A DNA stretch of 64,000 nt from Rhodocyclales bacterium (GTDB lineage: Bacteria; Pseudomonadota; Gammaproteobacteria; Burkholderiales; Rhodocyclaceae), in the NCBI GenBank assembly GCA_026399475.1, contig JAPLQY010000077.1, positions 62,001-126,000 on the forward strand, in the 5' to 3' direction. A program made the position numbers and the translations under genes. Under the pieces are notes generated by a model that worked only from the letters and a program-made list of their open reading frames with translations, was not told where the DNA came from and searched no databases. Below, in pieces: positions 25,102-36,178 of this stretch; positions within the stretch are counted from its first letter, which is position 1, and each line of letters starts with the position of its first letter.

Positions 25102-26004
25102 CTACCGGGAAATCGCCGACCGGGCTTCGAGCAGTTTCACCACGGTGTGCAGGACGCGATTGACGGGCGTAGCGATACCCAGCGCCTCACCCTTGCGCAG
25201 CACAAAGCCGTTGAGATGGTCGATCTCGCTGGGTTTGCCGCGCGCGAGGTCCTGGGCGGTCGAGGAAAGCTGGCCGGCCATGGTTTGCGCGATGCGCTGT
25301 ACGGCTTGCCACATGTCCCCGGGCACGGTCACCCCTGCGCCTTTTGCAACGGCAAGGCATTCCTGCATCACGTCGCGCATCACATTCTCCACGCCTTCAC
25401 CCTGCACCAGGCGCCCGTATGGCATTTGCGTAATTGCGGACAGGGCGTTGTAGGCGCAATTAAGGATCAACTTGGCCCAAAGTGCGCCTGCCACGTTGTC
25501 GGAGATTTCCACCGGTATGTCGGCGTCGGCAAACAGCTTTGCCAACTCTTCGCTGGTGGCCGATGGTCCGATGACCAGTTCTCCCCGTCCATGGTGCTTG
25601 ACGTGGCCTGGCCCGACCATTTCCGTGGCGACGTAGACGACCGCCGGAAGGACCTCCTGCCGCAGCAGGGCTTGCAGCCGCTCGGCATTGTCTACGCCAT
25701 TCTGCAAACTCAGTAGCACCGCGTCGGGATCGAGATGCGGTCCCATCTCCGCAGCCGCGTTTTCGGTATCGGTCGACTTGACGCAGCAGAGCACCAGCTT
25801 CGCGCCCTGTACGCCGCTGGCGTCGGGGCTGGCCTGCAGCGGCACATGTTCCTGGAACGACTGCGTGTCCATGAACAGGCCGTCGCGGCGCACGGCCGCC
25901 ACATGCTGCAGCCGTCCGATCAGAACCACTGCATGGCCTGCGCGGGCCAGCATTCCGCCGTAGTAGCAGCCGACCGCGCCGGCACCCATTACCGCAATCT
26001 TCAT
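25102..26004 (-). CDS. 2-dehydropantoate 2-reductase (ApbA/PanE family)
   Basis: This 300-residue protein has the NADPH Rossmann motif MKIAVMGAGAVGCYYGG at its N-terminus and the ketopantoate-reductase C-terminal domain with the conserved lysine region (ALWAKLILNCAYNALSAIT). The reaction would be reduction of ketopantoate to pantoate for coenzyme A synthesis. Several paralogues exist in many betaproteobacteria, so the exact substrate is uncertain. The start MKIAVMG at 26004 is preferred over one six codons upstream. Confidence 0.82.
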   Translation of the reverse strand: MKIAVMGAGAVGCYYGGMLARAGHAVVLIGRLQHVAAVRRDGLFMDTQSFQEHVPLQASPDASGVQGAKLVLCCVKSTDTENAAAEMGPHLDPDAVLLSLQNGVDNAERLQALLRQEVLPAVVYVATEMVGPGHVKHHGRGELVIGPSATSEELAKLFADADIPVEISDNVAGALWAKLILNCAYNALSAITQMPYGRLVQGEGVENVMRDVMQECLAVAKGAGVTVPGDMWQAVQRIAQTMAGQLSSTAQDLARGKPSEIDHLNGFVLRKGEALGIATPVNRVLHTVVKLLEARSAISR

Positions 26005-26239
26005 GTCGATCACTCCACACATCCCGGGATTGGCAGTCTACTTCTCCATGGCCGGTTCTTCACAAGAGAATGGTTGACCCATGGTATGGAAGGCGATCGA
26101 GGCCAGCGTGTCGGTAGGCATTCGGGAGGGCGAGAATTCGGCAGTCCTTCATCCGTCGCCCTGTTGGAGTATTCCGTGTTCCGATGCCGCGTTATGAAGC
26201 AAAATGGTAACCCTTGGCGGGTAATTTGGAGCAGGGGCG

Positions 26240-28855
26240 GTGCCGGAAATTCACAAGATTGATGTCGCGTACGGGATTCAGTGGGTGGATATCCCTGCTG
26301 CAGGCTTGCGCATCCTCTGCGGTTGCCCGGCGGATGCGGTCAAGCATCTGGCCAAGCGCGGACTGATCCTGCCGCACGAGGTCAATGGCGTCGCCTGCGA
26401 AACCGGGCCCAATGCGATCCTGCTGTCGGACCATTCGCTGCAAAACGGAGAGTTTGCCAATCTGGCCGAATTTCCCGTGTTGCAGATGCTCTACAAGCAG
26501 GGTCTGATCATTCCGGGGCATCCAAACAATACCGGGCGCAAACCGATACTGATTGGTTCCACCGAGCAGGTCGATTCCCAGATGCGCTACATCTACCGGG
26601 GAAATTACGGCCTCGTGTCGCGCGAGGAAATCATCCAGGCGGGCGCATCAGCCGAGCAGGCCGTCGCGATGATGCGCCTGAAGCTTCGCTTCGCATTTGG
26701 CCGCATTCGACCGACCGGCGATTTTCTCGATACCCGGGTGCTTGGCGAGGGCAGGCTGGAACTTGCGGACGGAGTCGGCCTGCGCCGCTTGCGACCCAAT
26801 GTGTTCGAGTTCGGTTTTCGCGGCGAGACGGTCACGGTCGACCTCAATCTGAGGCCCGGCGACAGCTATCAGTGCGCCTACCCGCTGGGCTATCACCGCT
26901 TCAAGCCGGAGTATTTTTCTGTCATTCACTCGGGCGAGGGCGACGGCTGGGACGTCAATCGACCCTGCATGTCGAGCATCATCACCCATCAGGGGCGTAT
27001 CTACATGATTGACGCCGGCCCGCAGCTGGCACACACCATGGCGGCGCTGGGCATCGGCATCGACCAGGTCGACGGCATTTTCCACACGCATGCGCATGAT
27101 GACCACTTTGCCGGCCTGACGGCGCTGATGCGCACCGGTCGGCGCATCCGCTACTTTGCGACGCCGCTGGTGCGGGCCTCGACGGCAAAGAAGCTGGCCG
27201 CCCTGCTGGGAGTCGAGGAAGAGCGTTTCGGAGATTATTTCGAGGTTTGCGATCTGGCTGTCGACAACTGGAACGATATCGAGGGCCTCGAGGTGATGCC
27301 GGTCTTTTCGCCGCATCCGGTCGAAGCCAACATCCTGGTGTTTCGCACCCTGTGGGGAGATGGCTATCGCAGCTACGCCCATTTTGCCGACATCGTTTCG
27401 CTCGATGTGCTGGAGGGCATGGTCACCGCTGAGGATGAGGCGCCGGGGCTGAGCCGGGAGGCGTTCGAGAACATCCGCACGGCATACATGGTGGCGGCCG
27501 ACCTGAAGAAGATCGATATCGGCGGCGGCATGATCCATGGGTGCGCCATGGATTTTCGCGACGACGCATCCGCCCAGATTCTCCTCGCCCATCGCGCCAG
27601 CGAATTGACGCCGGAAGAGAAAGAGATCGGTTCCAGCGCGGCATTCGGGAGTGTCGATGTACTGGTGGCGGGCCAGTCCGATGGCTTGCGCCATCTCGCT
27701 TTCGGCTATCTGCAGGCCCATCTGCCAGGGGTGCCGCTGCACGACATGCGCATGCTGGTCAACCATCCCATGATGGAAATCAACCCCGGTTCCATCGTCC
27801 TCAAGGAAGGTGGCACGCCCCACGAAGTATTGCTGCTGGTCAGCGGCCTGGTGGAAAAGCTGCGTACCCGCGACAAGCTGTTTGGCAGCCTGCCGGTCGG
27901 TTCGCTGATCGGCGGCAGCGCCATGATCGACAACCGGACGTCACGGCACACCTATCGCGCATCATCCTTTGTGCGGGTGCTGCGGCTGCCGGCAGGTCTT
28001 TTTGCCGCCGTGGTGAAGCGCAACGGCTTGCTTGATCGGGTGCGACGCGCCGCGGATCTGAACGCCTTTCTCGATACCACGAACCTGTTCGGCGAAGGCC
28101 TCCCGGTCGCCGTGCTCGGACGCATCATCGACAGTGCATCGGAGAGGCGCTTTCGACCTGGCGACGCCGTCATCGGCCAGGATCTTTCGCTGTTCAGCAT
28201 CATTCGCTCCGGTCGAGTCGAGCGCCGGGTCGGCCGCAAGGTCGTGGATGTTCTCCGGGAGCGGGATTTTTTTGGTGAAGAAGCGGCGGTGTTCAATGCT
28301 CCGTGCCTGTTCCGCATCCACGTTCTGGAGGAAACGGCAGTGGTGCAGATCCCCGGGGAAGTTCTGCAGGACGTCCCGATCCTGCGCTGGAAGCTGTTCG
28401 AGAACTGCCAGCAGCGAGCCGCGCGCTTTGCCTGCGACTCCGATTCCGCGGCAGGAATCATCTGGAACGATGACCTCTCGATCCATGTGGCCCACATGGA
28501 TCTTCAGCACAAGCGCCTGATCGAGATCGCCAACGTGATCGCCGAGCTTCTGCACCCGGATGCCGACCAGGCGGCACTTGCCGATGCATTCGATGCGCTG
28601 GCCGATTACACGCGCTATCACTGCGCCGCAGAGGAGAAGCTGATGGCGCTCTACCGCTATCCCGAAGCCGCCGACCATTGCCTGCGACACGCCAGCCTGG
28701 TTGGCCAGGTGACCGATTATGCGACGCGGGTACTGGTCGGAGAGGTGACCGACAAGGCGGTATTCATCCGTTTCTTTGAATCCTGGCTGGTGCGGCATAT
28801 CGTCGACCAGGATCGCGAGTACGGCGCATTCCTCAATGCCAGAGGGGTGTATTGA
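26240..28855 (+). CDS. MBL-fold / double cNMP-binding / bacteriohemerythrin fusion protein
   Basis: This 871-residue multidomain protein has no signal peptide. Residues 1-230 are of unknown fold. A metallo-beta-lactamase-like domain follows (about 240-510) with the metal motif HTHAHDDH at 282-289. Two cyclic-nucleotide-binding-like domains come next (about 510-615 and 620-725; the second has GDAVIGQD, SGRV and RERDFFGE). The C-terminal bacteriohemerythrin (about 740-870) keeps all seven di-iron ligands at H757, H794, E798, H813, H817, H853 and D858, with canonical spacing. It likely senses O2 or NO and a nucleotide. The start is GTG; ATG alternatives are not obvious. Confidence 0.85.
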   Translation: MPEIHKIDVAYGIQWVDIPAAGLRILCGCPADAVKHLAKRGLILPHEVNGVACETGPNAILLSDHSLQNGEFANLAEFPVLQMLYKQGLIIPGHPNNTGRKPILIGSTEQVDSQMRYIYRGNYGLVSREEIIQAGASAEQAVAMMRLKLRFAFGRIRPTGDFLDTRVLGEGRLELADGVGLRRLRPNVFEFGFRGETVTVDLNLRPGDSYQCAYPLGYHRFKPEYFSVIHSGEGDGWDVNRPCMSSIITHQGRIYMIDAGPQLAHTMAALGIGIDQVDGIFHTHAHDDHFAGLTALMRTGRRIRYFATPLVRASTAKKLAALLGVEEERFGDYFEVCDLAVDNWNDIEGLEVMPVFSPHPVEANILVFRTLWGDGYRSYAHFADIVSLDVLEGMVTAEDEAPGLSREAFENIRTAYMVAADLKKIDIGGGMIHGCAMDFRDDASAQILLAHRASELTPEEKEIGSSAAFGSVDVLVAGQSDGLRHLAFGYLQAHLPGVPLHDMRMLVNHPMMEINPGSIVLKEGGTPHEVLLLVSGLVEKLRTRDKLFGSLPVGSLIGGSAMIDNRTSRHTYRASSFVRVLRLPAGLFAAVVKRNGLLDRVRRAADLNAFLDTTNLFGEGLPVAVLGRIIDSASERRFRPGDAVIGQDLSLFSIIRSGRVERRVGRKVVDVLRERDFFGEEAAVFNAPCLFRIHVLEETAVVQIPGEVLQDVPILRWKLFENCQQRAARFACDSDSAAGIIWNDDLSIHVAHMDLQHKRLIEIANVIAELLHPDADQAALADAFDALADYTRYHCAAEEKLMALYRYPEAADHCLRHASLVGQVTDYATRVLVGEVTDKAVFIRFFESWLVRHIVDQDREYGAFLNARGVY

Positions 28856-28888
28856 CGCGTCCGCTGTTTGCCGGGTCAGAAACAGGGC

Positions 28889-30463
<1,575 letters not shown>

Positions 30464-30525
30464 GGCGGCAGGGAGATTGATGCGAAGGGCCGCGATTATA
30501 CGGCGCTGGCCCGCCGCCTGTCGGA

Positions 30526-30939
30526 CTAACGCGCCGCTTGCGTCATTCCCGGGCGGTGCAGCGGGCTGCCGAAAGTGCCCGAATGCGGCCTCTTTTCTCC
30601 TGCCAGCACCCAGTCGGCGTCAAGCGAGCGGATCGGTACTTCGGTATCGGCAGGAATGTGCCCGGAGACCTGCAAGGCCAGATAGCGGCCGCAACTGACG
30701 CGCAGGAAGGAGCTGAAGTTGGCGCTGTCGTTGGCACCCTGGCCGCCGGCCTCGGCCAGTTCGTCGTAGAGGCGGGTGATCAGTTGCGCCACGCTGAGGC
30801 CGTCGCGGGCGCCGATTTCCTCCAGCACCTGCCAGAACAGGTTTTCCAGGCGGATGCTGGTGGCGACGCCGGAGAGCCTCAGGGAACGGGAGCGGCAGCG
30901 ATACAGCTCGGGGTCGGCGCTGATGAAAATCTTGCACAT
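30526..30939 (-). CDS. Ribbon-helix-helix domain protein
   Basis: This 137-residue protein starts [24 protein letters not shown]. That matches the RHH_4-type family: a short N-terminal strand followed by a ribbon-helix-helix DNA-binding module ([35 protein letters not shown], about 26-60). The C-terminal half is less conserved and may mediate contacts. The start at 30939 is fixed by the family N-terminus; the much longer frame upstream is a shadow of the DJ-1 gene. Targets are unknown. Confidence 0.75.
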   Translation of the reverse strand: MCKIFISADPELYRCRSRSLRLSGVATSIRLENLFWQVLEEIGARDGLSVAQLITRLYDELAEAGGQGANDSANFSSFLRVSCGRYLALQVSGHIPADTEVPIRSLDADWVLAGEKRPHSGTFGSPLHRPGMTQAAR

Positions 30940-31022
30940 CGCTTGTTCTCCTCGAAGTCGACGTGGATGCAGACGCATCCCCGCCGCGCAATGTAGCACT
31001 CTTGCTGCGGCGGGCGGAAGTG

Positions 31023-31604
31023 TCAGAGTTCGATGCGGGTGCCGAGCAACTTGAGGAACTGTCCAATCCAGGCCGGATGCGCCGGCCAGGCGGGTGCCGT
31101 GACCAGATTGCCATCGGTGACCGCGGCGTCGATGGCGATCTCGGCGAACTTTCCCTCGGCCAGCACGACCTCTGCGCTGCAGGCGGGGTAGGCCGAGCAG
31201 CGGCGGCTCTTGAGCACGCCGGCGGCGGCCAGGATCTGTGCGCCGTGGCAGATCGCGGCCACCGGTTTGCCGGCGCTGAAGAAGTGACGCACGATGTCGA
31301 GCACTGCAGGATTCAGGCGCAGGTATTCCGGCGCGCGACCGCCGGGGATCACCAGTGCGTCGTAGTTTTCGGCCTTGATGTCGGCAAAGCTGGCGTTCAG
31401 CGCAAAGTTGTGGCCGCGCTTTTCCGAATAGGTCTGCTGTCCCTCGAAATCGTGGATCGCCGTGGCGACGCTGTCGCCGGCCTTTTTGTCGGGGCACACC
31501 GCATGCACGTTGTGGCCAACCGCCAGCAGGGCCTGGAAGGGCACCATCACTTCATAATCCTCGACGTAATCGCCGACCAGCATCAGTATCTTCTTGGCTG
31601 CCAT
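31023..31604 (-). CDS. DJ-1/PfpI family protein
   Basis: This 193-residue protein has the flavodoxin-like DJ-1/PfpI fold. The nucleophile-elbow cysteine is in [11 protein letters not shown] and a conserved Glu in the opening [16 protein letters not shown]. Family members are glyoxalases/deglycases, proteases or chaperones; the ICHGAQ form is typical of the YhbO/PfpI branch. GGAGAGAG precedes the ATG at 31604. Activity is not predictable further. Confidence 0.85.
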   Translation of the reverse strand: MAAKKILMLVGDYVEDYEVMVPFQALLAVGHNVHAVCPDKKAGDSVATAIHDFEGQQTYSEKRGHNFALNASFADIKAENYDALVIPGGRAPEYLRLNPAVLDIVRHFFSAGKPVAAICHGAQILAAAGVLKSRRCSAYPACSAEVVLAEGKFAEIAIDAAVTDGNLVTAPAWPAHPAWIGQFLKLLGTRIEL

Positions 31605-31712
31605 GTCTCTCTCCTTGTTGTAGGGGACATGCACCGGCATGCCCGTCAGCCATTCTCGCAGTGGCGAAGAGGGTGCAGGTAGTAACCGGCTAACGCATCA
31701 CGGCAATGCGCT

Positions 31713-33425
31713 TCAGGCCGGTTCGAAGTGTTCCAGCATCAGCTGCACGGCCTGCGTGCCATTCCATTCATTGATATCGACGCGGAAGGCGGCTCGGATG
31801 CGGTCCGGTGCGCCGTTGACAAACTCGTCGGCGAAATTGAACTGGATGGCGTCGAAGCGCTGGCTGCCTTTTTGCAGCTTGAGCTTGAGATGCTTTTCTT
31901 TCAGCACCCGCTGACTGAGAACATCGAAGCTGTCGGCGAATACCGGAGCGGGGAAAGCCTGACCCCAGACTTCCTGTTGCATCAGACGTACCGCGTCGAG
32001 CGAAAAATAGCCGGATTCGAGCGGGCCATCGGTTTCCAGCGTGCGCGAGAGGTCTGCCGGGGAGAGCAGTTCGCGGCAGACCTTTTCGAAGGCCGCCTCG
32101 AATTCGACCAGGCGGCCTGCGTTAAGCGTCAATCCGGCCGCGGCGGCGTGGCCACCGAAGCGCAGCAGCAAACCGGGATGGCGCTTGGCCACCAGATCCA
32201 GCGCGTCGCGCAGATGCAGCCCGGGTATCGAACGGCCGGAGGCTTTCAACTCATCGGCGTTACCGCGGGCGAAGGCAAAGGTCGGACGGTGCAGCTTCTC
32301 CTTGACGCGGCCGGCGAGGATGCCGATCACGCCCTGATGCCAGGCGGGGTCGAACAGCGTCAGGCTGGCGCGGGTGCCGGGGTCGAGCGAGGCCAGCAGG
32401 AGTTCGGCGTCCTCGCGCATGCCGGCTTCGATGACCCGCCGCTCGCGATTGATGGCGTCCAGTTGCTGGGCGATGTTCATGGCGCGACCGGGGTCGTCGA
32501 TGACCAGGCACTCGATGCCCAGCGACATGTCGGCCAGACGCCCGGCGGCGTTGAGGCGCGGGCCGAGGGCGAAGCCGAGATCGAAGGTGGCGGCGCGGCC
32601 CGGTTCGCGGCCGGCGACGGCAAACAGCGCGGCAATTCCGGCCTGCATCTGCCCGCCGCGGATGCGCGCCAGACCCTGGGCGACCAGGATGCGGTTGTTG
32701 CGGTCGAGCGGCACCACGTCGGCCACGGTGCCCAGTGCGACCAGGTCAAGCAGGCCGGCCAGATTCGGCTCCGGCTGCACGGCCCAGGCGCCACGGCGGC
32801 GCAGTTCGGCGCGCAAGGCCAGCGCAACGTAGAACATCACGCCGACGCCGGCCAGCGCCTTGCTCGGAAAGTCACAGCCCGGCTGGTTGGGGTTCACGAT
32901 CACGTCCGCGTCGGGCAACTCATTGCCCGGCAGGTGGTGATCGGTAATCAGCGTCGCAATGCCGAGGCGCTTCAGTTCCGCCACGCCTTCGACACTGGCG
33001 ATGCCGTTGTCAACCGTCACCACCAGATCAGGCTTTCGTGCAGCCGCCAGTTGCGCCACTTCCACCGAGAGTCCGTAGCCAAGCGTGAAGCGGTCGGGCA
33101 CCAGGTAATCGACTGTGGCGCCCATCATGCGCAGCGCGCGCAGGCCGACCGAACAGCCGGTAGCGCCATCGCAGTCGTAGTCGGCCACGATCAGGATCTT
33201 GCGGCCGGCGGCAATGCTATCGGCCAGCAGTGTCGCCGCCTCGCGCGCACCCTTGAGTTTTTCCGGAGAGAGCAGGGCGCTGCTGCGAGTGTCGAGTTCT
33301 TCCATGCCGCGGATGCCGCGCGCGGCGTAGAGCCTGGCCAGCAGAGGATGCACGCCGCCCTGTTCGAGGGTCCAGGTGGCGCGCGGCGGAACGTCGCGGA
33401 TGGTAATGCGAGTCCCGTTTGTCAT
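31713..33425 (-). CDS. recJ: Single-stranded-DNA-specific exonuclease RecJ
   Basis: This 570-residue 5'-3' ssDNA exonuclease serves recombination and mismatch repair. DHH-family metal motifs are visible: VADYDCDGATGCS, ITDHHLPGNELPDAD and VNPNQPGCDFPSKALAGVG. The DHHA1 domain (LRFGGHAAAAGLTL) and C-terminal OB region follow. Length matches E. coli RecJ (577). Its start overlaps the stop of the upstream gene by four bases (ATGA), so the two are coupled. Confidence 0.95.
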   Translation of the reverse strand: MTNGTRITIRDVPPRATWTLEQGGVHPLLARLYAARGIRGMEELDTRSSALLSPEKLKGAREAATLLADSIAAGRKILIVADYDCDGATGCSVGLRALRMMGATVDYLVPDRFTLGYGLSVEVAQLAAARKPDLVVTVDNGIASVEGVAELKRLGIATLITDHHLPGNELPDADVIVNPNQPGCDFPSKALAGVGVMFYVALALRAELRRRGAWAVQPEPNLAGLLDLVALGTVADVVPLDRNNRILVAQGLARIRGGQMQAGIAALFAVAGREPGRAATFDLGFALGPRLNAAGRLADMSLGIECLVIDDPGRAMNIAQQLDAINRERRVIEAGMREDAELLLASLDPGTRASLTLFDPAWHQGVIGILAGRVKEKLHRPTFAFARGNADELKASGRSIPGLHLRDALDLVAKRHPGLLLRFGGHAAAAGLTLNAGRLVEFEAAFEKVCRELLSPADLSRTLETDGPLESGYFSLDAVRLMQQEVWGQAFPAPVFADSFDVLSQRVLKEKHLKLKLQKGSQRFDAIQFNFADEFVNGAPDRIRAAFRVDINEWNGTQAVQLMLEHFEPA

Positions 33426-34432
33426 GGCGGCGCCATTTCAGCCAGTGCGCCCGGTTTGCGCCAGAACTTCCACAAATCACGGCGGCTGACGTTCAGTTCG
33501 GCGGCGGCGAGGTCGCCGGGAGCGAGCAGTCGCAGGGCGTCGAGTCGGTCAGTGCGCAGCGCACCGAGTGCCGGCGTCAGCCAGTCGGCTTCGAAGCGCT
33601 CCAGTTGCTCACGCCAGAGCAGCGCATCGCCGGTGCGTGAAGGATGTTCCAGTGCATCAAACACGGCCACCGGGGCGCGGGCATTCGTGCTGCCAAAACC
33701 GGTCGGCAGCGCAGAGTGGTCAATCTGCAGCAGCCGGGCCATGCCTTGCGCGACAGGGTCGTCGCTCCAGAGTGCGTCGTGCGTGGTGGCACATGCGTGG
33801 TTGTCAAATTCCGGCAGACGACCGCCGCCCCAGGGCCAGAGCGAATTCACCAGCGGCTTCCCGGCGGCTTCCCGTGCCTGATTCACCGGGTGGGCATGCA
33901 GCAGCACCTGCGCCTCGCTGATGGCATGGCGCCACGCGGCATAGGCGGCGTCGAGCGGTAGCGGGGAGGCCGCTCGACCGACCGCGTCGGGCAGGGACTG
34001 GAATGCCGGAGCGGCGGCCGACAGTCGCAGGTTCCAGGTGTGAGGCGAGAGAACTTCAAGTTCGCCAAGTGCGGCAAGAACCGGTGCCAGCGCCACGGCG
34101 AGCGCGGCCGATTCTTCGCCGCTCAGTTCCAGTTGCTGCGGATCATCGACAACCAGCGTGCGGTCCGCGAAGCGCAACCTGACCGGATCGAGGCAAAGCC
34201 AGTCGTGGTTTCCCGGGTGTTCGCGCAAGGCCAGCCGGCGCAAGGCTGCCGCAGGCAGCGGAGCATCCAGCGCGCAGATTTCGGCCAGGGCCGCGGCAGT
34301 GCTTTGGGGCGGGCGGCGACTTAGCCGACCTCTTCCAAGAAGGGCAGTGAAGGCGGGCAAAGGCAGATCGTAAGTGAGATCGGCGAGCGCCTGGCGCGTC
34401 CAGATGAGGCCAGGCACGATGAGCGTCAGCAT
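33422..34432 (-). CDS. RpfE-type / phosphoglycerate-mutase-like regulatory protein
   Basis: This 336-residue protein matches a family found mostly upstream of recJ in betaproteobacteria and xanthomonads, annotated RpfE or cofactor-independent phosphoglycerate-mutase-like. Recognisable blocks are the LTLIVPGLIW start, LLHAHPVNQAREAAGKPLVNSLWPWGGG and a WLTPALGALR segment. Biochemical function is not established. It overlaps recJ by four bases and is divergent from the TumE/TumA-like module. Confidence 0.7.
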   Translation of the reverse strand: MLTLIVPGLIWTRQALADLTYDLPLPAFTALLGRGRLSRRPPQSTAAALAEICALDAPLPAAALRRLALREHPGNHDWLCLDPVRLRFADRTLVVDDPQQLELSGEESAALAVALAPVLAALGELEVLSPHTWNLRLSAAAPAFQSLPDAVGRAASPLPLDAAYAAWRHAISEAQVLLHAHPVNQAREAAGKPLVNSLWPWGGGRLPEFDNHACATTHDALWSDDPVAQGMARLLQIDHSALPTGFGSTNARAPVAVFDALEHPSRTGDALLWREQLERFEADWLTPALGALRTDRLDALRLLAPGDLAAAELNVSRRDLWKFWRKPGALAEMAPP

Positions 34433-34555
34433 GGCCGAATGTTAACATGGGCCACCCGCCCAGCCATGCGCGGTGCTGGGACGACAGGTGACAATGCCGG
34501 CGAGCCCTGAGCGATCCGGCAGTGGCACCGCATGCGACGCAAGCACGTTGCGACG

Positions 34556-34584
34556 TTGTACCCTGTTTACAGGGGCGATATAAT
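34556..34584 (+). promoter_or_regulatory. Promoter with embedded operator for the TumE/TumA-like module
   Basis: TTGTAC (34556-34561), a 17-bp spacer and TATAAT (34579-34584) form a near-consensus sigma-70 promoter. The perfect palindrome ccctgt-tt-acaggg (34561-34574) fills most of the spacer and is the likely binding site of the antitoxin. The start ATG at 34590 lies only 5 nt after the -10 box, so the transcript should begin at or next to the start codon (leaderless). Confidence 0.7.
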
Positions 34585-34589
34585 TCGTC

Positions 34590-34901
34590 ATGGCTGAGTC
34601 CAAATCACAGAAGGTCCAGGATTTATCAACCCGTTTAGCAAAGAAGCGGGGTAACGGGATTCTGAGGCGAGAGGTTTGGGTGGATAGCAAGGGCAAGGTA
34701 GTCCGTTACAACCTGGCGTATATCAACCACGACATTTTTCAGGGCGACAACGGACGGGTGCTTGGTTACGACAATGCCCACGGAGTTCATCACCGGCATT
34801 ACAAGGGCAAGGTGGAGACCGTGGAATTTAAAAGTTTCGGCAATATCGAAGAGCGTTTCGAAGCGGAGTGGTTGGCGTTCAGCAGAAAGGGCAAGAAATG
34901 A
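34590..34901 (+). CDS. TumE-like (DUF6516) toxin
   Basis: This 103-residue basic protein resembles the TumE toxin family. The central HDIFQGDNGRVLGYDNAHG and HHRHYKGKVETVEF segments are the recognisable blocks. It is followed by a winged-helix partner overlapping by four bases, as in TumE-TumA modules. It lies in a lower-GC patch between recJ and lolC/E, consistent with acquisition by transfer. Mode of action cannot be read from sequence. Confidence 0.75.
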   Translation: MAESKSQKVQDLSTRLAKKRGNGILRREVWVDSKGKVVRYNLAYINHDIFQGDNGRVLGYDNAHGVHHRHYKGKVETVEFKSFGNIEERFEAEWLAFSRKGKK

Positions 34902-35263
34902 GAACCGTGATTAAGGTGGAGGGTCCGGCCGACTTTTTCAAGCGCGGAAAGGTAGTGGCCAAACTCGCCGATCAGGGCAAGACAATTCCCCCGGAGCACA
35001 TTATCGCTTTTGAAGATCCGGAAGATATGGCGCGCCTGATCACCACAGCGAAGTTGGCGCTGTTCAGAGAGATTCGTCAGAGTGCTGCCGGGTCAATCAC
35101 CGAGCTTGCGGAGCGACTGCGTCGTGATCGTAGCGCGGTCAAGCGAGATATCGATGAACTGGAAAAAGCCGGGCTCATCGAAGTTCAAGATATGCCGCTA
35201 CCTGGGCATGGGCGAAAGAAGGAAGTCCGTGCGGTGGCGGAGCAGATATTGTTGGCGATCTAA
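34898..35263 (+). CDS. TumA-like winged-helix antitoxin
   Basis: This 121-residue protein has an N-terminal toxin-contact region (MRTVIKVEGPADFFKRGK) and a C-terminal MarR/HVO_A0114-like winged helix (about 62-110: ITELAERLRRDRSAVKRDIDEL). It probably represses the operon through the palindrome between the -35 and -10 boxes. The ATG overlaps the toxin TGA (ATGA), giving coupled translation. A longer frame from 34868 is not needed. Confidence 0.75.
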   Translation: MRTVIKVEGPADFFKRGKVVAKLADQGKTIPPEHIIAFEDPEDMARLITTAKLALFREIRQSAAGSITELAERLRRDRSAVKRDIDELEKAGLIEVQDMPLPGHGRKKEVRAVAEQILLAI

Positions 35264-35401
35264 CTTGAAATGATGTGCGCTGAACGGCCATAAGCGGCCG
35301 CCAACGGTATCCTTCCAATTCGCATAATGGCCAAGAGCTAACGTTTCCGTGGAATGGTCAGTAAAATCTCATGACCGACATTGAGCCAACTGGAGTTCTG
35401 A

Positions 35402-36178
35402 ATGCAATCGACCGGCCCATCTCATAATCAGACGATTGTCTCCCAGTTTTCACAACAAGCAATTCCATTTGCTGAACTGCCAGGACATTCCCAATCAATG
35501 AACATGTTGATTGAAATGTCGGGAGTTTCTCCAGCGGACTTGGTATTGGATGTGGCGTGTGGCCCTGGACTTGTCGCATGTGAATTCGCTCGACTTGCCC
35601 AGCGCGTCATCGGCATCGATATCACACCAAAGATGATTGAACAGGCAAAGGAACGCCAGAAGGCAGGGAATCTGGGCAACTTGGAATGGCAGGTTGGGGA
35701 TGTCTTGCCACTGCCCTTTGCTGATAACCAGTTTTCGGTTGTATTGACTCGTTATTCGTTCCACCACTTTCTTCAACCGGCCCTTGTCTTGAGGGAAATG
35801 ATCCGGGTTTGCCGACCTGGTGGCAGAGTCTTGATCGCGGATGTCGTGCAACTGCCGGAGAAGGCGGATGCCTATGATCGATTGGAGAAGCTTCGCGATC
35901 CGTCACATGTGCATGCACTAGACTTTGCAGAGATGGATTCGATACTTGCAGATTCTGGCCTCATAGACATCTGTACAGGGCGGTACAGGGTGGATGGGGA
36001 AATGGAGCAGCAACTGAAAGCCTCATTTCCCAATCCTGGAGATGATGAGAGGATTCGCGAAATGTTTCGCGCGGACCTCAACGTCGATCAGATGGGCATC
36101 AATGTTCACTCGGTCGGAGGCGAGATACGCTTCGCCGTTCCGATCTTGGTTGTCGTCGGAAAGAAGCCTCTCGTTTAA
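35402..36178 (+). CDS. Class I SAM-dependent methyltransferase
   Basis: This is a 258-residue UbiE/Methyltransf_11-type protein. Motif I is VLDVACGPGLVACEFA (about 48-63), the acidic end of strand 2 is GIDITPKM, and motif IV-like LTRYSFHHF and LREMIRVCRPGGRVLIADV follow. Substrate is unknown. Codon use is visibly AT-richer than the neighbours, and it sits beside the TumE/TumA-like module, so it may have been acquired with it. The 169 bp that follow hold no clear gene. Confidence 0.82.
   Translation: MQSTGPSHNQTIVSQFSQQAIPFAELPGHSQSMNMLIEMSGVSPADLVLDVACGPGLVACEFARLAQRVIGIDITPKMIEQAKERQKAGNLGNLEWQVGDVLPLPFADNQFSVVLTRYSFHHFLQPALVLREMIRVCRPGGRVLIADVVQLPEKADAYDRLEKLRDPSHVHALDFAEMDSILADSGLIDICTGRYRVDGEMEQQLKASFPNPGDDERIREMFRADLNVDQMGINVHSVGGEIRFAVPILVVVGKKPLV

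Noticed and set aside
31728-33881. 717-codon plus-strand open frame
   Set aside because: It is antisense to recJ, whose DHH motifs are intact.
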